Shown: positions 1-11,700 of the stretch, in pieces
Layout: every line of letters starts with the position of its first letter
Position numbering within the stretch: position 1 is the stretch's first letter
Assembly: GCF_022605725.1 (NCBI RefSeq)
Contig: NC_065548.1
Coordinates: forward strand, 11,441,644 to 11,505,643
Reading direction: 5' to 3'
Length of the DNA: 64,000 nucleotides
DNA from: Anthonomus grandis grandis
Lineage: Eukaryota > Arthropoda > Insecta > Coleoptera > Curculionidae
Notes under the pieces: model-generated
Told to the model about the DNA's origin: nothing
The model's database searches: none
Seen by the model: only the letters and a program-made list of their open reading frames with translations
Made by a program: the position numbers and the translations under genes

Positions 1-625
1 AAATATGACACCTAGTAGATGTGTTAAATGATTCTTGCTCTGATGTCGACAAGGGTAACATTGAAACAATATTATAAAATATAGGATTTAATTGATGTGC
101 TATTTTAAACAAAACCAACTTATACAGTCTTGCCCCGTATGTAGCTCAAATTTTGATTGAGAATTATCATAGCTACATAATAAATAATAAGCAATACTGC
201 ATGGAATATGTTTTTGATATTTATTTACATTAACATTTAAATCCTCATATTTTTCTAATATACTCTCAATATCGGCATAAATCACAAATGGAACTTTTTC
301 TTTATTTTTAAAATGTGAAAATGATATTCTTTTCCTTTTCAGATGGAAGTGATATGTTAGTAATATCACCAATTTGCTTATTTAATAATCTTGACAAATT
401 TTTAATTAATACAAAATGATATGTTCTATGAAATTGTAAGATATGCTGACCTAAACCATCATTATCATCGTCATCTATATTAAAATTATCCTCTTGATTT
501 ATAGAAAGTATTAATAAATTGACCTTAACTAAAAAGTCATATTGACTCAGACATACAGGTACAACTTTTTTTTTCCAAAGTAAATACATTCACTCCGATA
601 TTATTCATTTTCTCAGATTTACTTA
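1..625 (-). pseudogene. Polinton-type DNA polymerase B, downstream (exonuclease) part, broken
   Basis: Minus-strand coding remnant of a protein-primed family B DNA polymerase of the kind carried by Polinton/Maverick elements and abundant in beetle genomes. The stretch VPFVIYADIES (about 245-290) fits the Exo I motif (D-x-E) of the proofreading domain, followed by the usual YQKHIPCSIAYYL block. Homology continues to base 1 through a segment rich in S/T ending in CHI, so the gene runs off the window. It needs frame changes near base 100, between about 308 and 372, and in the poly-T run near 565-575, so it cannot be translated. The upstream half lies at 5177-6066 on the other side of the pogo-like insertion, and the two halves meet at the TA target. 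No other Polinton genes (integrase, capsid, protease) were seen. Family recognition is from remembered motif patterns, not a search. Confidence 0.72.
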
Positions 626-660
626 TAGGGTGAACTGCCCAGTTAGCCGGCCACCCCTAG

Positions 661-1280
661 TTCTCGGCCACTTTTTCACAAAATAGTTAATAAATAGAGC
701 ATTCTACAATTTATTTATATGAACATATCGCCCCTGACTAATGTAGTTCTTCGCGCACCATATTCACGCACCAACATCCTTATAGGCCAAAGCAGGCTTA
801 AGAAAAATTCAGTCAAAACATGTACCTCCAGGAGTGCGTTGCATTTGCCGTTTTCTTACGTTTAGTGTAGTGTGCAGCTCGAAAGTAAATAGAATATAAT
901 TTCTGAAAACATCGAGTTTTAAGGTAAGTTTTGTGACTTTTTAGTTACTAAGGGGTTAATCTTTAATAATTAGATTAAAATATACAAGAAAACTTAATAT
1001 TTAAAAAGAAAAATACGTGGCCGGAAAACCGGTCAAAAAAACCTTTTCTGCCATTTCTCGGCCAGGGTGGCCGAGAAGCGGTCTAATAAATATATTTTTC
1101 TTTATCTTTTTTTAACTTACTGATAGTTAGGGACTAGAGTGGGTTTCTCTTTTTAATAATATTCAGTTGGTTAGTAGATCAAGCCAGATCTCGGCCGGGT
1201 TTTTACGAAAATCAAGGGAGATATAAATATTTTGAAAGGGGGCCGAGAACTGGTGAATCCGCCTATTTTTCGGCCATTTT
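661..1280. repeat. left subterminal cluster of GGCCGAGAA motifs
   Basis: The motif GGCCGAGAA or its reverse complement TTCTCGGCC occurs at 661-669, 1055-1063, 1069-1077 and 1241-1249, with one-base variants at 1188-1196 and about 1268-1275. The pair at 1055-1077 forms an imperfect palindrome. A matching cluster sits at the right end. By analogy with other transposons these are candidate transposase binding sites; that role is inference. Confidence 0.75.
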
Positions 1281-1411
1281 TATATTTTGCCATTAAAATG
1301 CATGCAAAAAATTAGTTTCTTGCAATGAACATATTGTTTTTTTACTTTATTAATTTTAAAAAAATTAAGATCTTAAATATTAAAAAAAAAAAACAGATGT
1401 ACCTACTTGTA

Positions 1412-1629
1412 GGTCTGGCAAACGGATCTGAAACACCGGACGCAATGTTTGTTTTTATTTTTTTTAATTTTATCTTCAAATTATTATTTTAAAATTTAAT
1501 TTAAATACATTTATAATATAATTATATACGCATTTAAATTAAATTTCACAAACAATATTAAAAAAAAAAAAAAAAATTAAAAAATAAAAACAAACATTTC
1601 TTTTGGTGTTTCAGATCCGTTTGCTAGCC
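1412..1629. mobile_element. 218-bp MITE nested in the pogo-like element
   Basis: Imperfect terminal inverted repeats of about 70 bp: the left arm starts GGTCTGGCAAACGGATCTGA and the right arm read backwards starts GGCTAGCAAACGGATCTGA. TA flanks both ends (1410-1411 and 1630-1631), consistent with a Tc1/mariner-type TA duplication. The middle is A/T homopolymer rich and has no coding capacity. It lies directly upstream of the transposase start codon and may have displaced or replaced promoter sequence. Confidence 0.8.
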
Positions 1630-1668
1630 TATACCTATTTACATTCTGTGTTTTTTATTTTTATTTAG

Positions 1669-4361
1669 ATGGCTACCAAGAAAGGCGTAAAGTTAAACGT
1701 TTCAAAACCCCGTAAGATGTTCACCTACAATGAAGAAAATCTCAATGTAGCCCTTAAACATGTGAGGGAAGGAACCTTGAGCGTTAGAGCAGCTTCAAAA
1801 GAATTTGGCGTTCCCAGGAGCACTATCCAAGATAGAGTGGCTGGAAGAAAACCAGATGAATTGAAAAAAAAACTGGGCCAGAACCAATTATGACAATTGA
1901 AGGTGAGAAACGCATAAAAGAGTGGGCTATAGCGCTTGCTAAGTCCGGATTTCCAATAAAAAAACATGAGTTGATGGAGACCGTTACTAAAGTTGCCATT
2001 AGTAATGGAAAAATCGATTCTTTTAAAAATAATAGGGTTGGAGAGAAATGGTACTTGCGATTTCTCTCGAGACATCCAGAACTAAAATTGCGTGAGTCTG
2101 AAAGCATTAATAAAGCACGGGCAGTAGTCACCGAAGAGTATATTAGGTCATGGTTTAGGGAATTGAGTAATTTTTTGGAAGAGAATAATCTTCAAGAGGT
2201 TATGGAGGATCCTACCCGTATTTTCAACGGAGATGAATCAGGATTTTCATTAGATCCTAAAACAGGAAAAGTTCTTGCTCCTCGGGGTCTTAAGAACGTA
2301 TATTCAGTTAAAAAAGGCAATGAAAAGGAAACACTGACAGTTCTTATTACATTTAATGCACATGGAGATATTTGCCCCCCACTAGTTGTATTTCCGTATG
2401 TAAGGCCCCCGAAATCAGTTATTATGAATATGCCTGATAATTGGGTTCTTGGTAAATCCGACAGTGGGTGGATGAAGAGCGACGTATTCTATGAATATGT
2501 TTGCAATGATTTCAATAAATGGCTTGAGAATGGCAATATTAAAAAGCCAATCATATTATTTATAGACGGACATCGCTCACATTTAAATATATTTTTAAGC
2601 GAATTCTGTGAAAAAAATGGAATTATTCTTTACTCACTACCACCCAACACCACCCATGTACTCCAGCCCGCAGATGTAAGCGTGTTTAGGCCATTGAAAC
2701 ACCAATGGAAAAAAACCGTCAGGGAATGGCAAAGTACACAGGATGATGTAACCAGTTCAATTACAAAAGTGAATTTTTGTAAAATATTTCAGCAAAGTTT
2801 AGATAAGGTAGATATGGTGCCTTGCATTAAAAATGGATTTCGTAAATGTGGACTCTTTCCATTAAATCCGGACAATGTGGATTACACAAAGTGTGTCCAA
2901 AATGTTTTAGAAAAAAACAAACGCCCAGTCCAAAAAGAATATGACATTAAACAAGAAGAAATTGATAATGCCAAAAAAGTGATAAATCTTATCGAAACAA
3001 ACTTAGCTGCCAAAGGTGTTGACGCAAAAATCATTTACCAAACCATAGATGAAATAAAGGTAAAGACTGAGCATGAAACGATAAATATTATAAGTGACAT
3101 AACTGTTAATGACATGGAAATAACAATACATAAAGATAATTCATTGTCAGAGTCACTACCTATTGGTAGTATTGTCCCAATGGATTCTTTGAGTATAATT
3201 CCCTTTGAGGATTTAAATTTAACATTGACAGATTTGCCGTTGGATATATCTGTCACTGACATATTTGGAGCCAAAGAACCAGAGCATAGACACAACTATA
3301 ATGATTCTATAAATATTTATCAAGACAATTACAAACAGAAAGGACCAAATGACAATGATAACAAAGATGAAGCAATTGAAAAAAAACCCGAACATGATAA
3401 TAAAAAAGATACACAAGGAAATTATACATCTGCTATCACCAAAGAAACTCATGAATTTACCAGTCCAATTGAAGAATTCGGTAAAAAAATTAAAAATGAT
3501 GACAAAAAATGTGAAGAAGATGATCAGAATCCACCAGAAAATGAAACCCTTGCTACCATTGAAGAAAGTCACGACTCTACTAATCCAATTGAAGAGACTA
3601 AAAGTTTAGATGACAATAAAAGTGAACCAGAAAACCAAAGAAATCTTGCAGACAATGATGCCTTAACTATCATTGAAGAAGGCCATACCATCAATCAAAC
3701 TGAAGAGTTCAAGCAACCATTATTATTTAAAGAATCTAAAAATAATATTCCTGAAGAACTTGGATATGACATAAATAGTAGTAAAGAAAATATTAACAAC
3801 CAAACAGCATGTGAAGTTAAAGGAGCAGATGCAATAACAAGAGAAGAAAGACCATTAAAAAGTATCGAAAATGAACTAGATAAAATCCAGATTGGCGAAA
3901 AAACCCCCCAAAAATCTATGAACGACGTTGAAGTTTTAAGTCCATTTTCTCAACATCTGAAGTTTCCCGAACCTATTAAAAAAAATAACGAAAGTAAAAA
4001 ACGAGATAAACTGCCAAGTGCAATTTCCTCCAAAGCTTGGAGGGAACATATTCAAAAACAAGAAAAAGAAAAACAGAATAAACTGGATGTCCAGAAGAAG
4101 AAAAAAGAAGAAAGACAGGAGAAAAAGACACTGATAGCTAAAAATATGAGTGTCTCGAAAAATAACAAAAAAAGTAAAAAAATTAAACTTATGTGTTCTC
4201 TTTGCGAGGACGAACTTATAAGTGATACAGAAGATGACAATTTGAAAAATGTAGGCTGTGATATCTGTCCTAAGTGGTACCATTTAGCGTGCACTGAATT
4301 GTCCCATTTATCATATTCAGAAGCTGCAAGCAAAGATTTTATATGTATTTCTTGCCAGTAA
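1669..4361 (+). CDS. pogo/Tigger-type transposase with psq HTH and C-terminal PHD finger (one frameshift)
   Basis: Transposase of the pogo-like element. The first 74 codons (1669-1893) encode a pipsqueak-type helix-turn-helix (AASKEFGVPRSTIQDRV). The main frame (1890-4361, 823 codons) begins with a CENP-B/Tc5-like DNA-binding region (residues about 1-70), then a DDE_1 catalytic core with acidic residues D115 in FNGDESGF, D226 in LFIDGHRSHL and D262 in LQPADVSVF. A long Glu/Lys/Asn-rich, probably disordered linker (about 370-690) and a basic stretch follow. The last 55 residues form a C4HC3 PHD finger: C769, C772, C790, C793, H798, C801, C819, C822. The two frames are separated by a single-base slip in a nine-A run (1864-1872): reading back in the main frame recovers the expected continuation from the HTH. 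Otherwise intact, so either a recent loss-of-function change or slippage-dependent expression. Confidence 0.88.
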
Positions 4362-4904
4362 AATACCTACCTACCTATGTATATGTTCCTTGCCGTTACT
4401 TACCTAGTTATTATAGTAGGTACTTATAATTTAGGTATCAATAGTTTTAAGAAAAGTTTTAAAAGAAGCAATGTTTTTTTTATTTTTGTTAGAGTTTTGT
4501 TTCTTTTTTTGTTTGTCTATAGAGTTTAAAAGAACTTAAGTTTTTGTTCAAAGTATCTGTCTGTTATTTGTTTGTGTATGTACCTAATATTAGGAACCTA
4601 CATTATAGTAGGTAAGGTATTAGTTTTACTATTTACTATTAGTTATAAGCAATTTTTTATATTTTTGTTAACTATAGAGATTTGAAGTTCCTACAAAACT
4701 AGGTAGGTACCTACTAAGTATGTTTGTACTAAGTTGGTATTAAATATATACCCTGTTATTTGCTTCTTTAGTTGCGTTTTTTTATTTTTCAATACAAGAA
4801 TAAAAACATATTACATTTTTACTTGTACGACTTATAATAAAATTAAAACAATCTTTTTTAATTGCTTCTGGACTTTATTTATTTAGATCGGTCGAAAGTC
4901 AGTA

Positions 4905-5160
4905 TTTTTCGGCCACCCCGGCCGAGAACCGGCATTTTGAGGCCGAGAAAAATTCCACCTGGCCGAGATCTGGCAGAATGCACATTTTTTAAATTTTAAT
5001 TTATTTATAAAAACTGGGAATATTTTATCCTTTTTAGACCAAAGGAAACAATTAAGAACACTATAAGGTTTCACATAAAAAAACAAAAAAAACAAATTTT
5101 GTCCTTTTTCTAAATTTATTTCTCAGTCAAAGTCAAAAATTCAGTTAGGTGGCCGAGAAC
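4905..5160. repeat. right subterminal cluster of GGCCGAGAA motifs
   Basis: Copies at 4920-4928, 4941-4949 and 5151-5159, plus one-base variants at 4906-4914 and 4961-4969. Together with the left cluster they give about eleven sites confined to the non-coding ends of the element. The last copy lies about 14 bp inside the terminal inverted repeat. Confidence 0.75.
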
Positions 5161-5176
5161 TGGGCAGTTCACCCTA

Positions 5177-6066
5177 TCTTTTATTCTAATTGGAAAACTA
5201 ATATTGTGATATTTTAAAATTTCACTAAAATGAGGATATGAAGATGTTCTACATGGATTTTGATTTGTATTACAGGGATTAAGAGTGGCCACAATACACC
5301 AGAGAAAACAGTATTTATCATTATTTTTAATATTAAGAACCCCCTTAGTATTTTGAATAAATTTCGGCACCGTAATGTAAGTAGAATAGCCAATATTTAT
5401 AGGGGTATAATTATTAAAATTAATTTTTAATTGTAAAATTTCATACAGTGCCCAACCGGAATCTCTCTCTTGAAACTCCTCTAACTTTGTTAAAATATTA
5501 GTTTTTATGTAATCATTATAAAATTTTCTCAAATCGGTGTTACGATCAACTATTTGATTTTTGGTGGTAAAATGTTTTAATTCAATTTCACCAGTTTGAG
5601 GTTTAATAAAATTACATAAAAATATAACATTTATTTTTAACAAAGATTTTTTGAGTTCCTTTCGTACTTGACATAAAAATGATCTAAGAGCTTTTTTGAA
5701 AAATATCAGCGGGTCCTTAATATTACAGTTAACAATTGCTCCAGTTCTTATATGATTATTAAAACATGATTCTAATTCAGTCCAAACTAATTGTTTCCCC
5801 TTTTTATTATTATTCTTTTTGTATTTAAATTGTTCTTGATAATTTTTAAAAATACTTAAATTTGATTCTAATTTAATCATAGATTTTCTATCTATTTTTT
5901 CCTGACTTCTTAAAAAATTTTTTAAAATTAAAATATTTTTATTTAAAAATTTTATCCACTTGCAATAATCATTTTTATTTTTTATAGGCTTACCAAGTTC
6001 GCCAATTTTTAGCAACATTTTTTCACTCAACTCGCTAACTTCTTTTGTAGTAGACATAGTGGTCAT
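5177..6066 (-). pseudogene. Polinton-type DNA polymerase B, N-terminal part
   Basis: Minus-strand open frame starting with ATG at 6066 and running about 296 codons to the TA target of the pogo-like insertion; the last codons before the stop at 5116-5118 are transposon sequence. It has the layout seen in arthropod Polinton-type polymerases: a lysine-rich N-terminal helical region, then GWALYEILQLKINFNNY, a YITVPKFIQNTKGVLNI block, and NNDKYCFLWCIVATLNP followed by a conserved ISFPI segment. The remainder lies at 1-625. The N-terminal half has no internal stops; inactivation comes from the insertion and from frame breaks downstream. It may belong to a dispersed multicopy family rather than a complete Polinton, because no partner genes are visible here. 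Confidence 0.75.
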
Positions 6067-6067
6067 T

Positions 6068-6845
6068 GTTGGGTATCGTGGCCATATGCATTAGCAGTCC
6101 AGGTATATTTATTAAGTTTGTGGTTACCGGTGATACTTTTTAATGGTTTCGAAAACTGTCTAACGACTCACTTTCTATTTACAGGCAACTATAATTTCGC
6201 GACCTAACGAATACTATACTCTTTGAGTTTAGAGGAAACCTTTCCAGAACATGGACATGCTTAATTTTTGAACTATGGTTTTTATATTTCATTATTTATA
6301 AGTGAAGAAGGTAAGGGCTTTTTATTTTTATAAGTTTATGACAGATCATATGTCAAACGTCACCGTCGTCAACGTCATTACCTTTATCTTTTCTTAAACA
6401 CTGAGCCTGAATCCACATTGATACGTAATTACCGATCCGTTGGGACCACGTGATTGCTATCAGCCAATAAGAAACCCAAAAGGTTTCACGTACCTACGTG
6501 AAGGAAAACACGGATAGAAGTTGGTTAATTTGAACTTCATTCCGTATTTTTGGAGCTTGTGGCAATTAGGACATTATTTAAACTCGAGTAAAAATATAAC
6601 GTCATTTTACGGATACGCTTGTCTCTAGTGGATGGGATAAAAGTCACGGATAGGCTTGACAGCCTCACGTATCCGTAATTACGTACCAATGTGGATTTAG
6701 CGTGAAAACATTCAGTTACCAACATCAAAGGGCACAAGTCACAACTACCTACTATAAAAATGGCGGACACAAGGCAGCAGTTAATTTTGATCATGGTGGC
6801 CATTTGAATTAGCAGTACAGGTATATTTATTAAGTTTGTGGTTTA
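6068..6845. repeat. direct repeat flanking the upstream end of the polymerase remnant
   Basis: About 50 bp at 6076-6124 (GTGGCCAT..., ...GGTATATTTATTAAGTTTGT) recurs in the same orientation at 6793-6841 with few differences. Between the copies lie the MITE at 6407-6700 and otherwise featureless DNA. Similarity extends weakly into the first codons of the polymerase frame, suggesting that the polymerase 5' end was duplicated or that these are ends of an unrecognised element. Confidence 0.55.
6407..6700. mobile_element. MITE with about 34-bp terminal inverted repeats
   Basis: The left arm CTGAATCCACATTGATACGT pairs with a right arm that reads CTAAATCCACATTGGTACGT on the other strand, continuing to about 34 bp with a few mismatches. 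The internal sequence also contains further ACGTG and ACGGATA inverted motifs. No coding capacity. A target duplication could not be assigned with confidence, so the superfamily is left open. Confidence 0.65.
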
Positions 6846-8494
6846 ACGTGTCTGTAAGTCAAATAAAATGTTAGTGTTATTGTTAGGACTCAATGAATTG
6901 TTGAATGTTTACTATCTTCTTTTGAGTGTCGTCTCGATTCTCCCTCCGCTTTGTCTGATGCAACACATATTGCAGTCAGGGTGAGAACATTTTAGTCTGT
7001 AAACAGCTGATCTGTGTGTGACAAGAATTTTGTTTTTGGTGTTAACTAAAGACTTGTTGCTCGTTCCTGCCCTCTTTATTTTATGATAATTTTTTATATA
7101 ATACTCGATGTCACATTAATTGCGTCTTTAGCCAACGTCGATAATTTTTAACCGAAAACTTGACATTAATTATCTAAAAATAAGCTTCAAATCAGCGTTT
7201 TAATAAAAAATTTGCAGCTCGCAGCAGAAATGAGATAATGGAATGAATCAAAAATCGAAATGTTTAGAATACATCAAAGATTACAAGGAACACTATGTAA
7301 ACAGAATTATCCACCTTAATTTTCCTACAGGGTCTTTTGAAATTACGAGAAAAACCTACAGTTTGTTTTACTCCTGTATAATATAGCCTAATCAAATCTT
7401 TTGTTGCTCTTTTTTGACAAAAAAAATATGTTAAATAATTTTTTTCTTTACGTCAGCTAATCTTTTTCCTTTTATACTTTTGTTTTAATAACTTATTCAT
7501 TTATAACTGTATACTGAAATATTTTTCTTTCTCTACGCCCGCTATCCTTTTTCACATTATTTTTGTGATTCAAATAATTTTTCTTCTATTTTATCGAATG
7601 AGCAGGGTAAACAAAATTAATTTTCGCTTTACGTCGGTAAATAATCCTCCTTATCTTTTATTATTTTTTAAATAAATTTAAATGGTTTTTTAATTTTTAT
7701 TGCGTTTTCCGCGCAATCTATACAAAACTCATTATCTCTGTACGTCAGCCAAATATGAATAATTAATTTAAATGTATTTTTTGTTATACAGTAAGTAAAC
7801 AGCGTTTTTATAAATTAATTTTTTTTCTTTATGAGCCAGATTAGAATTTTTTAAATAAATAGAGCTTCATATGATAATAACTGGTAATAATAAGTTATTA
7901 ATATTTTTATTGTCGTTTTTAGCACTATATCTAACAAATATATAAAAAATAAATTATATACATTTATACACTTATTCTATTTCTAAAGGAAACTTAAAAA
8001 TTATTATTTTACATATTTATAACATTTATCACTTTTAAAAAATACCTGCAATTATTATCTATATTTAGATACATTTTTGTTCTAGTTCTACATTTATTTC
8101 TTAAGGCCCTTTGGCATAATCACAAATTTGTAAAATTATATATTTACAAATTGATAATGATGTCAAATGGCTTTTTTGGCAACAGAGTTTAAATCTATAT
8201 AATTAATAAAAAAATCAATAAAAAATTTAAATGTACCCTAATAAATAAAATATCCTATAAATTGAAAACTATTTTTAATATTAGCTTTTGCGACTGAAAA
8301 CTGTAAGAAAACATGTTTAATAATTGTAACCAATTTGGATGAATGCCAAACTTCAATATCGTAAAAAAATTAATAGAAGTAAAATATTGCCAATGAAATT
8401 TTTTTAACAAAAATTTCAAATTTTACGTCAATAACTGGAAAAGTCTTCACTTCTATACAAACTAAACTAATACTATCCTAAAACTAGAAATACT
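6846..8494. other. gene-free AT-rich stretch
   Basis: No coding, RNA or repeat feature could be supported. It is very AT-rich, with a slightly more balanced patch around 6900-7030. Confidence 0.6.
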
Positions 8495-8502
8495 TATAAG
8501 GT

Positions 8503-8508
8503 TTTATT
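8503..8508 (-). terminator. polyadenylation signal of the transporter gene
   Basis: AATAAA on the minus strand, about 270 bp downstream of the transporter stop codon at 8778-8780; a reasonable end for its 3' UTR. Confidence 0.55.
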
Positions 8509-8777
8509 TAGTGCAAAAGTACGCAGCCTCACACTTCATTAAAGAAAAAACATTATTTTTAGTACATTCATCAATATAATGATTAATGTGACTATTGAAA
8601 ACACAATAATAAATTACAAATGCGCCACCCATCGTTTTATCATTTTCTTCAATGAAAAATGACCGACCAGTTGTTTTCGGCAACGCAGAGAACTTTGACC
8701 AATCGACGATAATGTCAATGTAATTAATCGCTGTTCTAATTTTAAGTACCAATAAATTAAGTAAAATAATGATTTTC

Positions 8778-11700
8778 TTAAACCCGATGGTTGTTGTTGA
8801 TCTTCTTGACATCTCCGTTTGCTGATGCGATGGACATTCTTGTAGCCTGGTTGCCATCAAGCGTATCTGGCAGAGGCTGAACACCAGTTTCCGGAAGAAA
8901 CAGTACTGAGGCGCCACCTACCACCCCGATTATTGTTATCACCAACAATGGAACCGATCTGTCAATAAATGCCTGTAAAAAAAAGCCTATGTACAAACAG
9001 CCTTCACAAATGCAGGAAAATATTGTTACCAATTCAAAGAGATACGGCACCAACATCAAAGCAACACCGGCAGGAACATTTGCAGCTCCCACCCCAATGT
9101 TCCTTATGATCGTCGGGTAGAGTTCGGCTGTGTAAACAGGCATGATCACATTTGAAGAACTAACGCAGAACTTGCTGGTCATCATAAATGTGGTAATTAG
9201 CCATTGTAAGTCATCGGAGATCCATGAAACTGGAATCGCTAGGCCGGCGAATATTCCCGAAAGGATCATAGTGAGTGCCAAAGGCCACCTTCTACCTCCT
9301 TTGATCAGGATTAGTATGCTTAAGGCCACCGCTGGGACTTCCACTAGACCTGTAAGGCACTAAAATGAAGCAATTAATAATTGCGATATTAAATCAACTT
9401 AAGGAATTCTTACAGAGTTAACATACAGGTCCCCACCAAGGTTTCCAAGGTTTAGCACCAGGCCGTAGTAAACCAAATACACTCCGAACCATATCAAGAA
9501 AAGGATCAAAGTCTTCTTTCTCATGGCGGCGTTTTTGAAAAGGTCCAGCACGCCCACGTTATGGTTTTCCGTTTGGTCCATTTTCTGGACGGGGACCAGT
9601 GATTTCTCTAGGTTCGCTGGCAGAGGTTTGTTGTTGAATTTTGCTGCTCGTTCCAGGATTTGGATTACTTCTTTCGTTTTGCCTAAGGCTAGGAGCCAAC
9701 GAGGAGATTCTGGAATGAACCACCTAAAAGAGATTGCTAAGGTGAATAATCTTATATTGGTTTATGAGAAATGTTAGCCATAACAAAGCTTATTTGTTAA
9801 CTAAACTCAATTGCTCTAGTTTTTCTTGTAGTGACAATAATCATGTCTATTCTTATCAGACTTAGCAATATTGTAAACCAAATCATCTTCTCAAATGGTA
9901 ACTTGGCTTTTAGGCATAAAAGCAATGAATCTCCATAGTGAGGAGAATTGCGATCTGAATCTTTCAAAGCTTATTATGATGAATAATATCCAGGAAAAGA
10001 TCGAAGAACTTAGAAGAGAGTCGATGCACCCGGCTTTAAAGACTATAAAGATTAAACTGTACGAATATTGCCAAAAAGTGAGTTCGATCTCTTGAGGTAA
10101 GAGTAAGTAAGTCTCGTTTTTAAAAAAACAAACAATGAAAATATGTCACATCTTAAATGGTCGAGAGTGAATACTCGAAATGTGAAGATTTGAGTGTGGG
10201 ATAAAGATGGAATCACCCCCTGGGCCCTGGGTATAATAATTCCTAGTTCAGATTGATCCTAGACAGTGATCAGAGATTCAGATGGTAGATTAAGTAGAGT
10301 AGGATTGAAGCAAGTAGAATTATAAACAGCAAGTCAAACGTTTAAAAAAACCGTTTTAAAAAAAGTTTGGTCAAAACTCTCTAACGTCGATTGAGATCAG
10401 GTTACGCGTGTTTCGCCCCTGAAGATCTGATGCCTATCAGACCTGATCAATACCTATAATTTATATTCTTAAAAAGACGTGTACACTATGAATGGATTAC
10501 GGATACTTATGGAAACATTTGTCAGAATATTATCCATCTTGGACATAACACCACTAACCTATACTTGGATCACTTACTGAAGTACGGTCTATAGCAGTAG
10601 GTAAACAGATAGGAGGTCTCCGTTAGTGTGAAAGAGCAGCCATCTTCTCCTCTAAAAGCCATGCATTAAGGTATCTATACTACTCATACTTATAATCGAT
10701 ATAAATTTAACTGAACCCTCATCCAAGCAATCAATAATAGATCTCAACATTACTTTTGAACCACGTCACGAAATATATCTTACCATAAGAACAAAAATGC
10801 AGTTCCAGGCAAAGATACAGCAATTTGCAGGTGCCTCCAATCTTGCAGTACATAGGCCATTCCAGCAATGGTACAATAACCCAGTGCAACTGGAAACAGA
10901 TACGAAATCCCACTTATCGTTCTCCAATGTCCTCCGACAAGTTCTATCGTTAACACAAACCCGCTGAAGACAACTGACACTGAGAAAAAACCCAGGATGC
11001 AACGTAGTGCTACGTAAAGCTCAAACCATGGTGCAAATGCTATTGTGGTGCCTGGAAGATATGAGAATTGTAGATAATTTGTGGATGATAAAGGAGGTTT
11101 CATTTGTACCTATGGTGCACTGAATAAATATGGAGGCAAGTAAAGTTCTCTTTCTGCCATATTTATCGGAAATGATTCCGCTGACTAAACCTCCAAGGGC
11201 AACCCCAGCAAGAAACATCATCTCTGCCAGGTTTATTAGAGATTTTCTATCACAGACTAAATCGAACTCGGAGGTTATAGTCACACCTAAAAGGAAAATT
11301 AATTAAATACTTTATTATGTAATAGATTTTCAGTAATTACCTTCCCCCAAAAACCTCCAGTTTTCACATTTTACTAAAGTAATATTACTGTCTACGCTAC
11401 AGCTACTGTTACCTACAGATTCTATTGACACTTGACACGAGTCTATTGTTTGGCAGCTGCCAGGCGGCTGTACACAACTACAAAAAATTTACCATTTAGT
11501 CTAAACATTCCAAAAAGATATGAATAATAACATAAGTACATAGTAATACATGAGTCGTTATTTGTAGTTTGCTTGTTGATAAATAGATCAATTTAACAAA
11601 AGTCTTACTACGGTCCTGTCGTTCGGCTTTTATTCAAAGTTATCACCTATGGCCTTAAGCAGACGCATAAAGCGATTGGTTGGTTACGACGTATGAGCGA

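Larger units (their letters stand above)
628..5174 (+). mobile_element. pogo-like DNA transposon with TA target duplication
   Basis: Terminal inverted repeats begin GGGTGAACTGCCCAGTT at 628 and end with its reverse complement at 5174; the outer 17 bases match perfectly. Both ends are bounded by TA (626-627 and 5175-5176), the target duplication of the Tc1/mariner/pogo superfamily. Removing the 4,547-bp element plus one TA brings the two halves of the Polinton-type polymerase back together, which independently confirms the boundaries. It carries one transposase gene (1669-4361), a nested MITE upstream of that gene, and about eleven copies of a GGCCGAGAA motif in the two subterminal regions. 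The intact ends and nearly open transposase suggest a fairly recent insertion compared with its decayed host sequence. Confidence 0.9.

Noticed and set aside
1725..2131. Long minus-strand frames opposite the transposase
   Set aside because: Shadows of the plus-strand psq/CENP-B coding region.
3219..3572. Hydrophobic minus-strand frame opposite the transposase linker
   Set aside because: Antisense of a Lys/Asn/Glu-rich linker gives F/I/L-rich reading by base composition alone.
9895..10095. 66-codon plus-strand frame in the transporter intron
   Set aside because: Has a plausible GTGAGT nearby, but no family motif, no clear acceptor partner and no neighbouring exons.
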